From NCBI GenBank assembly GCA_019677205.1, contig JAAMXY010000807.1, positions 1-21,813 on the forward strand: a stretch of DNA of 21,813 nucleotides, given 5' to 3'. Below are positions 12,157-21,004 of this stretch, piece after piece. The position numbers and the translations under genes were made by a program. The notes under the pieces were generated by a model. It was not told the DNA's origin. It ran no database searches and saw only the letters and a list, made by a program, of their open reading frames with translations. Numbering within the stretch: position 1 is the first letter of the stretch; every line of letters begins with the position of its first letter. Source of the stretch: Pinguiococcus pyrenoidosus (taxonomy: Eukaryota > Sar > Pinguiophyceae > Pinguiochrysidales > Pinguiochrysidaceae).

Positions 12157-13757
12157 TCAGCTGCTGAGACGGCTCCCCGGATTAGTAGAAATGGGGGTGC
12201 CGAGTGTTGTAGATGGGTCCAAAATCCGCGTCAACCCAAGCGAGATGGCCTCCAACGCCTTCTTTGGCCCGAGGTTCATCATGCACAGTGCGACCGCGTC
12301 CATTACGTGACGTGCCCGGCGTTCTTCCCTGCTCGTGTCGGAGTAGCCCAGGCCCCCTCCTGGAAGCAATTTCCTCTTCACTTCCAAAGAAGCGGAAGCC
12401 AGCTGATGGTCGAGCAGCTCCTCTCCAACGGCCGCATCTTTCCAAAAGTCCTCCAGCTTCTTCGCATCTGACATGCAGCTAATAACATCCACCTTCGCCG
12501 AAGCATAGCTTCCAAGTGCTTGTGCCATGAACACGGTGAACATGATGAAGTCTCTGCTGCTTCCATCGACATCCATGGCCTTCTGACGCTCCTCCAGCGC
12601 ATTGGCCAAGGCGTAGCTCAGCGGGCCGGGCCGCCCATCGGCTTTGATCCACGAGGCGGGCAGCAGGCCAGAGTCTGCTATCCTTTGCAGGTCGCTCGCC
12701 GGGAGTTCTGGGGCATGCCCAGGGCATGTCTCTTCGTCGAAGAGCCCCTTTCGTCTCCACGCGTTCAGCCACAGAGGGAAAGCAAGCCGCTGAAGTTGGC
12801 TGGATGCGCCTTCGCGGAGCAAGTTGAACGGAGCGACGGTCTGGTAGATCCCCTGGTCCAATCCGGGCATGATCGCGGCGGCGACTGTAGCGTTGTTCAG
12901 CACATGCAGGGTACAGGGAACCAGGAACGAACCGCCGCTGATCATGCTTGCCAGAGTGAGCGTGAACCCGCCGACATAGTAGGGCGCAGCGAGACCAAGC
13001 TTTCCCCTCCAATCGACGCCTTCAGTAGCCGCGTGCTGATCTTGCTGCTGCTGCACCACATTCTCATCGTGCACCCTCGCAAAAAGGAGAGAAGGACCAA
13101 GAAGGCTCGGAAGCAGACCCCACCAGCGCCGAAGCAACCCAACGGAGTTCCCCGCGAGCGGAGACCTTGCCGCGAAGCCGGAAGCGGCGGCGTGCGCCGC
13201 CGTGTGCATCAGCATCCGCCGCGCCAGCAGCCCTCGGAAGAAAAGCTCCTCGATGACGGGAGCCACGATGGCGAGGCGCTGAAACATGAAGTCCTGAATC
13301 CGCGAGCCGCACACATGCTCGAGATACCGGTTGTAGAGCGAAGCGGCGGCCGCCGCCAGGGGACTCGGGCTCTCCCTCTGTTGATGCAGGCCCATTCGCG
13401 GCCCCGCTTTTGTGTGCTCGGCGTGCGCTACTGTCGTCAAAAATCTCTCCGGTGACATGTCATGGAAAGGCAAGCCCTCTCCCCGGGGCGTTGGCACCGA
13501 GTCATTCGCCTTGAGGAAGGCGTCGCGCATCGCATTCTGGTGGGCGCACGTGTAGTCCGCCACGGGGGAAACCAGTCTCATCCCTCGCTCATAAGCCCCG
13601 CGGTCCTCGACGTCGTGCCTTCGCGCCAATTCGAGCAAGAGCGGGCCCACCGCCTCGTCGTTCTTCGGCTGCGTGTTGGCAACTTGGAAACAGCTTAGGA
13701 TCCCCCACTCCAGCGCGCATGGCAGCGCCAATGCCTAAAGAAGCAGCGCCCTCCGGT

Positions 13758-13793
<36 letters not shown>

Positions 13794-14377
13794 CCCTCTT
13801 TTTTATCCTACTCGGGAGTCATCTTCTCCTTCTAATTAAAGCCGAGAAAACCTACCAACGCCAGCCTCCTCGGCTGCAGAACCCCCGGAAATCCCGCATT
13901 CAGCCGCGTCTTCGCCGCTTGCAGCTCTGTCTCCCGGAGCGGATTCAGCATCCGCGCCGCCAGCCAGAAGATCGCACTGGAGACCAGGAACTTGATGGTG
14001 TGTATCTCGTGGCTCAATCTCAACGCCAAGGTCGACGCAGTAAGCTTTTCCTTTGCGGTCTTCACCGCCTCCACCGCATCGCTGTCCTCGAGGCCGAAAA
14101 AGCGGAAGATCTCGTGGTTTTTCTCCGCCGTTTCTGCTCTCAGCGCATTGGCAGCAGACCTCAGGAGAGACATCTGCGCGCTTTGGGCCCAAAGCACGCC
14201 CAGGAAGAGCCCTGGCGCCAAGAAGACAGCGGCGCTCGCGAGGCCCATCTCGACGCCCAGTTTGGCCGCCAAGGTGGCGTCCGCCATCCACAGCGGCGCC
14301 GCCGGTGCATTCTGATGCGCTTTGGAGGAGATCAGGCGGCGCAAACGCCACAGGCGCTGGCCTCTCTTGGCCAGCAT
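12157..14377 (-). CDS. CPBP-family (CAAX/Rce1-like) intramembrane protease, enlarged
   Basis: I model two exons, 14377-13856 and 13734-12157, joined by a 121-nt intron (donor GTAGGT at 13855, acceptor CTTTAG ending 13735), giving 699 residues. The second open frame has no usable ATG near its start and the first ends just beyond a strong donor, both phase 0, so one gene fits better than two. CPBP motifs are present: EELFFR (EExxxR) at 336-341, FARVH (FxxxH) at 392-396, and HVLNN (HxxxN) at 451-455; these form the metal-dependent active site in membrane helices. Hydrophobic segments at about 45-70 and 135-155 lie in exon 1. Residues 1-20 are Arg-rich, like a presequence. About 220 residues after the last motif are unrecognised. 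Plant CPBP proteins are often plastid membrane proteins; substrate here is unknown. If the intron is not real, the downstream frame would still hold the protease but begin at an internal ATG (13581). Confidence 0.78.
13762..13790. repeat. CT dinucleotide microsatellite in the CPBP intron
   Basis: About 29 bp of uninterrupted TC repeat, read as GA on the coding strand. It lies inside the proposed 121-nt intron between the two CPBP exons, followed on the coding strand by a pyrimidine-rich stretch ahead of the acceptor. Confidence 0.95.
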
Positions 14378-14591
14378 TGGCGGCGGAGCGCCCACTTCAA
14401 ACAAATCGGGGATATTTGGAGCGAAAAAAGTAACGCAAAAATACGGGTTTTGCAGTGGCGCTCGTCGGGAAAAGGCGCCTTTTGCGCGCGTTGGGCGCTG
14501 CTGATGCGGCTCAGGCGCTGCGGTGCATGAGCCCTGTGCTCAGATAAGGAGTGAAGTGGGCGGGGAGACCGCACGCGCCGATCGACCAAAC
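14378..14591. promoter_or_regulatory. Divergent promoter region of the CPBP protease and Obg genes
   Basis: Only 214 bp separate the two proposed ATGs, so both genes must share regulatory DNA. The centre (about 14400-14455) is AT-richer than the flanking coding sequence. The frame upstream of the CPBP ATG stays open but contains no ATG. Confidence 0.5.
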
Positions 14592-16407
14592 ATGTGGCTC
14601 CTGTGCGCCCTCCTGGTCTCGGCGCTGCGCATGCAAAGCAACAAGGACGAGCAGACGCGGGAGCAGCAGCTGAAGTTCTTTGACGAGGCCTTCGTGCGCG
14701 TGAAGGCGGGGGCAGGAGGTCGCGGAGGAGTGCACTTCGACCGGGTGAAAGCGTCCAGCCAGCGTGGGCGGCCGAACGGCGGAGACGGCGGCCGGTGCGT
14801 CCCTCTGCTTTGCCGTTGAGATGGGGCCTCCGTCCTGCAGCTCCACGGGATCTTCACGTGGTGCGCTCTGTAGAGGGGGCGATGTGCTCCTGTTCTGCAA
14901 TGCGAAGCTCAGCTCGCTCAGCAACTTGCGCGGCTTTCGACTTGTCGTGGCGGACAATGGCAAGGACGGTGACCGGAGCTTTCGCCGCGGCGCAGACGCC
15001 CCGCCCACCACACTGGACGTCCCTCCCGGGACGGTCGTGCGCTGCAATGCGACGAAGACGGTGTTGGGAGAGTTTCGGGTACGCAGCTGCCTTGCATGAC
15101 GCCGAAGGCAGCAGTAACCGGAGCTGCTCGCAGGAGCACGGAGAGAGGCTTTTGGTGGCCAAGGGCGGAGCTGGCGGCGGAGGCAATGGAGGGGCAAAGG
15201 GACGCAAGACCAAGGCTGAGAAGCCCCAGCCCCAGGAGCCGGGACAGAAGAGGGTGCTCTTTCTCGAGCTTCAGGTGGTGGCCGACGTCGGGCTCATCGG
15301 TTTCCCGAACGCGGGGAAGTCGACGCTGCTGTCTCGTGTCACGGCGGCAAGGTACTCTGCGGCGCCTCAGCTCAGATTGGCGGCGCCTCGGGAAAAGCCG
15401 CTTGCTGACGACTGCCTTGCCTTGCGCAAAGGCCCAAAATCGCCAACTATCCGTTCACCACGCTCACGCCGAACTTGGGAGTGTGCGACATCTCGAACGT
15501 TCTCACACGGGATCGATTCAGGATAAACCTCGACGAGTCTCTCGCCGACCTTGGCACGATCACGGAGAGTGCGATCGTCCCTGCGGACGCGCAAGACCTT
15601 GGCAGCATCGTCCTCGCGGACATTCCCGGGCTTGTAGACGGTGCCGCAGACGGCCGAGGGTGAGTTGCGTCTCCGGCCGCTCTTCCCCTTTTAGGGTGTC
15701 GTCAAGCGTAAGCGCCTTTCCTTGCAAAAAACTAGGCTGGGCCACCCATTTCTTCGGCACATTCGCCGTTGTCGAGTGCTTCTGCACCTGTTGGACTGCT
15801 CAGAAGAGCCTGAGGAAGTGGAGAGGAGGTCAGTGGACGCCGCATCAGATCCTGATCTTGCTGCGTCGCATCAGCCTTGCGAGGATTTCATGACTCATTC
15901 TTAAACTCAACCCGCAAATCGCGACTTGACGACCAGATATATTGCGATTTGCAAAGAGCTGCTGAGCTTCGACACGCGCCTGGCGGATGTGCCTCAGGTA
16001 TTGGTTCTGGTGCCTTCCGCGCGCTGGTGTGATGGGGGGATCATCATGGGAGCCTCTGTGCATAGGTGATCGTGCTGAACAAAATGGACAGCGACGTCGT
16101 CGTGTCACGGCTGCCCGATCTCGTGGAGCGCATTAAGAGGTGAGCATCCTTGTGGAAGCGGCGGTGGGGATGTTCCTTCCGGAGGCCCAAGCCGATCTCA
16201 CGTGCTGCTCCGGACGTGCTGCTCCGGACGTGCTGCAGGCTTGCCCCCCACGGTCGTATCTTGCCAATAAGTGCCGCAGCTGGCCATGGAGTGGGCGAGC
16301 TGGTGTATCGGTCGGCAAGGTTGCTGCAGAAAGTGCGCGCGATGGATCCGACGTATGATGCAGAACGAGGCTTCCAAGCTTCCGCCAACTACGACGGCTC
16401 CAGCTAG
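14592..16407 (+). CDS. Obg-family GTPase with secretory-type leader, probably organellar
   Basis: Eight exons (14592-14794, 14874-15078, 15134-15351, 15432-15659, 15736-15828, 15937-15997, 16066-16139, 16239-16407) with introns of 79, 55, 80, 76, 108, 68 and 99 nt encode 416 residues. The leader [12 protein letters not shown] is hydrophobic. The glycine-rich Obg fold spans about 30-185 (GGDGGRGGDV across intron 1; VPPGTVV). The G domain has GFPNAGKS 192-199, [11 protein letters not shown] 215-225, DIPG 272-275, NKMD 341-344 and ISA 371-373. Obg proteins act in large-subunit ribosome assembly and stress signalling; plant plastid ObgC is the likely analogue. The C-terminal OCT domain of bacterial Obg is absent. 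PNLGV to ADIPG is about 30 residues longer than in bacterial Obg. All junctions were chosen by Obg alignment and frame; the fifth (108 nt, removing an in-frame TAA at 15901) is least certain because a frame-open stretch precedes that stop. Confidence 0.88.
16201..16236. repeat. 14-bp tandem repeat at the 3' end of Obg intron 7
   Basis: Two perfect 14-bp copies (16201-16214, 16215-16228) and a partial third (16229-16236) run directly into the acceptor TGCAG ending at 16238. The repeat therefore occupies the branch-point and pyrimidine-tract zone of the intron. Confidence 0.9.
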
Positions 16408-16689
16408 CGAGACCCCGTGACATAGCAGCGAGCTCCCGCAATAGAGATGTCGAGCCATCAGCAGCACAGCAATAAGTCCGACTGTTTCTTAGCTCGACGC
16501 TTCCCCCCCCTTTCGGACGTTCGCCGAACAGGTGTCCTTCTATACAGAGACTTCAGCTTGCGGCAGCGGCATCGGCATCGCTGCTCGAGATGCCGCTTGA
16601 CAAGCCAAAGGACCACACGTTTGGCTTTTCCTCCGGAAGTGGTGGGAACCTCGCCGCGCCAAGCATCTTGCATCTGACCATCGCCCTGT

Positions 16690-17226
16690 TTACGCTTCAT
16701 CCTCAGCAGCCAGCTTCGCGGATGCGTTGGTGACCTTGATGGCAAGTTGTTCTGCCCTCTCTACGATCTCCTTCCGCTTGCGCGCGCTGACCCCCTTCGC
16801 GATCTCCGCGCAGTATTTGCGGTTGTGCATCATCAGCAGCTCCAGCTCATTGACATTGTGCACCAGGAACTTGTAGAAGCCGTTCGGCAGCAGATTGCGC
16901 GTCTTCTTGTCGCTCCCGTACCCGATCTTCACCTCCACGCAGCCATTGCCTAAAGCAAGTCGCAAGTCGCAAGTGGCAAGTCGCAAGTTGCCGGAGGCGC
17001 ATCAGAAGTTCTGCAAGGCCTCCGATGGTCCCGCGGAGCTCTCGAGCGGCCTCTGAAGCGCGCACATGGACTCACCCTTGAAACGCCGGCGGACGCGGGA
17101 GTCGATACCCTTGCTCCTGCGCCAGGATGATCGCGCTATCCGGGCAAAGCGCGACGCCTGGTGCCGCACGAACTTCTTCGTGCGCTTCTTGACGATGGGC
17201 TTCGTCGGCAGAGCGGAGATCTTCAT
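16690..17226 (-). CDS. RPL32: 60S ribosomal protein eL32
   Basis: Two exons, 17226-17076 and 16949-16690, joined by a 126-nt GT-AG intron (phase 1, in the Gly of FKG), encode 136 residues, matching the family (about 135). Exon 1 carries [15 protein letters not shown] and [12 protein letters not shown]; exon 2 carries [35 protein letters not shown] and [17 protein letters not shown], all hallmark eL32 blocks. The protein is a component of the large cytosolic ribosomal subunit. The ATG at 17226 follows a short AT-containing leader. The 3' end faces the Obg 3' end across 282 bp in which I see no other gene. The intron contains a 7-bp tandem repeat next to its acceptor. Assignment is secure. Confidence 0.97.
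16955..16989. repeat. 7-bp tandem repeat in the RPL32 intron
   Basis: Five copies of GCAAGTC (third and fifth with a changed last base) on the plus strand, read as ACTTGC-type repeats on the coding strand. The array ends 4 nt before the acceptor dinucleotide region at 16950, leaving almost no room for a separate branch point and pyrimidine tract downstream of it. Confidence 0.92.
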
Positions 17227-17672
17227 TTTGGGCCCTCTTTGCTGTGCCTCGGGTGGTTTTGGCGGGTTCGGAGCTCCGCAGAAGAGGCAGAAGCGCGTTC
17301 CAGTAGCATGAAACTTTTAGAATCTACCATGGTTTTATAAAATTTAGATAGAATCTTGGTAAATTTATTGTTTTCTAAGAAACGGATAGTGTTTTGCTTT
17401 GAACTTGTGTTGGCTGTACTTCGTCCCAACAGCCATAGTTTCAAACTACATTCCATCATTCCAGCTGGCAGGGATTCTGGAGAAAGTCGAAAACTTGAAT
17501 TATCTTGCCATAGGTCACCCCAATAGCGCGCATGGGCTCATTCGCCAACTTGCGGTTTCAAGGCGCCAGTCTTAAACTCTCTCTGCCGTCGCGACGCCCT
17601 CTCCGTTCGCCTCGGTTGCCAGTCTCGCGCAGAAAGGAAAGTCGCAGCTCCCCCCCAGACGCATCCGAAGAC
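17227..17672. promoter_or_regulatory. Divergent promoter region of RPL32 and PABP
   Basis: This 446-bp spacer has an AT-rich block at about 17310-17460, including a palindromic TTTTATAAAA at about 17333-17342 that could act as a TATA-like element. The last 140 bp before the PABP ATG are GC-rich and pyrimidine-rich and stay open in the PABP frame back to another ATG at 17532. Confidence 0.5.
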
Positions 17673-19376
17673 ATGGCGGCCATGAACTCCGTGCAACCGG
17701 CGGCGCCGACGCCAGCTGCGCCTGCGGGCGCCCCGGCCGCTCCGGCGCCGCGCAACGCGGCGCAGGCGCAGGCGCAGCAGTTCCACTCCGCGAGCCTGTA
17801 CGTCGGAGACCTGAACCGCGAGGTGTCGGAGGCCATCCTGTTCGAGGTGTTCAACGGCGTCGGGCCGGTGGCGTCCATCCGCGTGTGCCGCGAGCAGATC
17901 ACGCGCGAGTCGCTCGGCTATGCCTACGTGAACTTCCACAACGTGTCGGACGCGGAGCGCGCGCTGGAGATGCTGAACTTCAAGCCGATCCGCGGCCGCC
18001 CGTGCCGCATCATGTGGTCCCAGAGGGACCCCACGCTGCGGCGCAGCAACAAGGGCAACGTGTTCATCAAGAACCTGGACCCGGCCATCGATCACCAGTC
18101 GCTGTACGACACGTTCTCGCAGTTCGGCAACATCCTCAGCTGCAAGGTGTGCACCACGGACACGGGTGAGTCCAAGGGCTTCGGCTACGTGCACTTCGAA
18201 ACCGAGGAGGCGGCCGAGAGGGCCATCGAAGTCTGCGACGGCAAGGCGCTCGGCGATTCCGGAAAGGTCGTGACGGTGAGCCACTTCAAGCGCAAGCAGG
18301 ACCGGCCCAACGCGGCGCAGTGGACCAACCTGTACACGAAGAACCTGCCCCTGGACTGGGACGACAAGAAGCTCACGGAGGTGTTCGAGAAGTTCGGACC
18401 GGTGACGTCGGCGCGGATCATGATCGGGGAGGACGGCGTCTCGAAGGGCTTTGGCTTCGTGAACTTCGAGGACCACGAGTCCGCCGAAGCGGCGCTCAAG
18501 AACCTCAACGAGCAGGAGTTTGAGGACAACAGCGAGGAAAGCAAAGCTCAGCGAGCCGCGGCGGCCGAAGGGGAGGAGGCCGCCGCCGCCGCCGAGGACG
18601 CGGACAAGCCCGTGCTCAAGGCGCTGTACGTGTCGCGGGCCCAGAAGCGCGCCGAGCGCGACCGCGAGCTGCGCAGAAAGCTGGAGCAGGTCCGAAACGA
18701 GCGCATGAACAAGTACCAGGGGGTCAACGTCTACGTGAAGAATCTCGACGACGATGTTGACGACGACAAGCTCCGGGAAGAGTTCCAGTCCTTCGGCACC
18801 ATCACCTCGGCGCGCATCATGCGCGACCGCGAAGGGGCCTCCAAGGGATTTGGATTCGTCTGCTTCTCGGAGCCCGAGGAGGCGAACCGCGCCATCACCG
18901 AGATGAATAGCAAGCTCCTCGGGTCCAAGCCGCTGTTCGTCGCGCTGGCCCAGCGCAAGGACGTGCGCCGCGCGCAGCTGGAGGCGCAGTACATGAACCA
19001 GCGCGCCGGAATCGGGCGCGGCCCGATGGGCGGGCCGCTGAACGCGCCAATGGCATACGGAAACATGCCTCTCTACATGCAGCAGGGCGGACCGATGCCG
19101 CAGTCCCGCCCGGGCTTCCCGATGATGCCGCCGATGATGCCCCGCGCCGGTCCGCGCGGGCCGATGCCGGCCTACGGCGGGCGCGGGGCGACCGCGTACC
19201 AGATGCCGAACTACGGCATGGTCGGCCAGGCGCGGCGCGGTGGCCGCCGCAGCAGCGGCTCGGGCCGCGGCGGCGCGAACGTGCGACCCAACGCTCCGAA
19301 GCGGGGCAACTTCCAGTACACGCAGCAGGCGCGCAACTTCCCCCAGGCGCAAGCCCAGGCGCAGGCCGCGCAGATG

Positions 19377-19408
<32 letters not shown>

Positions 19409-19787
19409 ACAGCAGCAACAGCAGCAGCACGCTGCTCAGATGCATCTGATGCAGGCCCAGCAGATGCAGCAGATGCAGGCGCAGGCCGCCATGCAGGCCC
19501 AGCAGCCCCAAGGCGTGGCCCCTCCTGTGGAAGCAGCGCTCACGCCGAGCGCGCTCGCGGCGGCGTCGCCCACGCAGCAGAAGAACATGATCGGCGAGCG
19601 TCTCTACCCTCTCATCATGGGCACGCAGCCGCAACTGGCTGGCAAGATCACGGGCATGCTTCTTGAGATGGACAACTCCGAGCTTCTCCACCTCCTGGAG
19701 TCGCCGGATGCTCTCCAGGCGAAGATCAACGAGGCACTCCAAGTGCTGGAGAAGCACCAGCAGCAGCAAACAGGCGAAGAGAAGTAG
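17673..19787 (+). CDS. PABP: Poly(A)-binding protein, cytoplasmic (PABP)
   Basis: A single exon of 704 residues from the ATG at 17673 (MAAMNSV). An in-frame ATG at 17532 would add 47 basic residues; I prefer 17673 because the PABP-like Ala/Pro leader starts there. RRM1 is at about 41-116 (LYVGDLN, YAYVNF), RRM2 at 129-206 (VFIKNLD, GFGYVHF), RRM3 at 219-322 (LYTKNLP, GFGFVNF) and RRM4 at 351-426 (VYVKNLD, GFGFVCF). A Met/Pro/Gly/Gln-rich linker follows, with an RGG-like patch and 17 consecutive Gln, then the C-terminal MLLE domain (about 637-695, KITGMLLEMDNSELL). PABP coats mRNA poly(A) tails, binds eIF4G to promote translation and uses MLLE to bind PAM2 peptides. RRM3 carries an acidic/Ala insertion (about 283-313) before its last strand. 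The reverse strand is open across the whole gene, a codon-bias effect. Confidence 0.97.
19377..19427 (+). repeat. CAG/CAA repeat encoding poly-Gln in the PABP linker
   Basis: Seventeen Gln codons in a row, mostly CAG with interspersed CAA in the second half, lie in the linker before the MLLE domain. The CAA interruptions suggest a partly stabilised tract. Confidence 0.95.
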
Positions 19788-20104
19788 GCCGCGAGAAGTA
19801 GCAATCGCTCTGCCAGAGCATTGCCATCTCTCTTGTTGGCCTATGCAAAAAAGAAGCGACAAAAACTTCAGAAAAAGCCGTAAAATTGGAAAAGGCACGT
19901 AGAAAAAGTTTAAAAAGCTGGAGTCTAGCCTCTGCTCACCACTTGGACGCCCTTGGACGCCCTTGGACGCACTTGGAACCGCTCAGAAACACTTGGATGC
20001 ACTTGGACACATGGCAAGTGGGTCGTGGGAGGAGGTGCACATCAACAAAGGCGAATCATGTTACAGCTAAGGACAACTCTAGGTATGCACAAGGCCCGCA
20101 CTCG
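19788..20104. other. Convergent intergenic region between PABP and the four-helix protein
   Basis: This 317-bp spacer contains both 3' flanks and a 10-bp tandem repeat (listed separately). An A-rich stretch at about 19845-19915 lies downstream of the PABP stop. No gene is recognisable. Confidence 0.6.
19941..20010. repeat. 10-bp degenerate tandem repeat
   Basis: Units related to ACTTGGACGC occur in register at 19941, 19951, 19961 and 19971, are interrupted at 19981, and resume at 19991 and 20001. It is non-coding, 150 bp past the PABP stop. Confidence 0.9.
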
Positions 20105-21004
20105 CTAAGCATCGGACTCGACGTCTCCCAGGAATGGCTCGGTTGGCACCTCCTCGAACGGAGACGGTGGCAGCAGAGAAGCGTCCAAATCCGATGTGCT
20201 CGTGGTCAGCGGGTTGGGCTTGGCGCTTGCCGCCTGCTTGCTGCGCTGCGCTCTCCGCCGCCTTCGGATGATCATGAATCTATGAAACATTGCGCACAGG
20301 TCGTGGAAGCTGAAGTCCGTCGCCCCCTCCGGCAGGATCGACAGCATCTCCACGACATCCCCCATGCCGGGATGCAAGCCCAAGCTCTCACACAGATTTA
20401 CCAGCTCTTCCGTGGGCAGGCGGCCTGGCTCCCAGTCCATGGTGTCCACTATCCGTAGAAACGCCTCCTTCAGCTTCAGCAGGCTCAGCAGTTGGGTGCC
20501 GGTGTACGCCTGGCCCCAGCTGAGCAGCACGACGATGGCGCTGGTGAGCAAGTCGACGTACCACAGCAGGCTGGGCGCCCGCGCCACGTCGAAGCCAAAG
20601 GCCATGTACAGCACGCGGAAGGGCATCAGGAGCGCCATGAGGCAGAAGAGGTAGAACGCGAAGAGGATCCGCCGCTCCGTGAGCGCTCCCACCAGCCCGA
20701 AGACGGAAACCCCAAAGGCGAAGCTGCTCACGGACACTGCCGCCCATTTCCACGCGTCGCTCTGGCCGGGCTGGTACGTCACACTGATGAACACCTGAAC
20801 GGCGGCTCCCAGGATGCTGAAGCCGCACAAGCACGCCTGTGGCAGCGGCGTCAGCACCGCGACCCGCGTCAGCGGACAGAGACGACCAGAATTCGCGCGC
20901 ACCTGCAGCTTCTTCTGCTTCGAGAGATTGTACGTCGGGCTCAAGTCCACCTCCTCCTCATCGAGGCCCGGAATGTACCCGCTGCCGCTCATGAGGAACG
21001 ACAT
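20105..21004 (-). CDS. Unrecognised four-helix membrane protein
   Basis: An open frame of 299 residues from the first in-frame ATG at 21004 (MSFLMSGSG) to the stop at 20105. The upstream frame stays open over a pyrimidine-rich leader but starts only with TTG. Four hydrophobic segments lie at about 55-76, 87-108, 112-135 and 145-168, followed by a long hydrophilic C-terminal region with a basic run RRRRRAQRSK at about 247-256 and a Ser/Thr/Pro/acidic tail. The N-terminal 50 residues are acidic, then basic. The loops between helices 2-3 and 3-4 are short, so it is not a tetraspanin. A 66-nt stretch at 20902-20837 has intron-like ends (CAG/GTGCGC and CCACAG) and a length divisible by three, so it may be a spliced intron; removing it deletes residues 35-56 and leaves the frame intact. 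I cannot assign a function; localisation is simply a membrane. Confidence 0.72.
   Translation of the reverse strand: MSFLMSGSGYIPGLDEEEVDLSPTYNLSKQKKLQVRANSGRLCPLTRVAVLTPLPQACLCGFSILGAAVQVFISVTYQPGQSDAWKWAAVSVSSFAFGVSVFGLVGALTERRILFAFYLFCLMALLMPFRVLYMAFGFDVARAPSLLWYVDLLTSAIVVLLSWGQAYTGTQLLSLLKLKEAFLRIVDTMDWEPGRLPTEELVNLCESLGLHPGMGDVVEMLSILPEGATDFSFHDLCAMFHRFMIIRRRRRAQRSKQAASAKPNPLTTSTSDLDASLLPPSPFEEVPTEPFLGDVESDA

Noticed and set aside
17538-19898. A 786-codon open frame antisense to the whole PABP gene
   Set aside because: It mirrors the PABP codons, is Leu/Arg/His-rich and has no domain. GC-biased third positions in the sense gene remove stops from this antisense frame, so it is a shadow.
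20105-21004. Tetraspanin identity for the four-helix protein
   Set aside because: Tetraspanins need a large loop with CCG and other Cys between helices 3 and 4; here that loop is about ten residues and lacks Cys.
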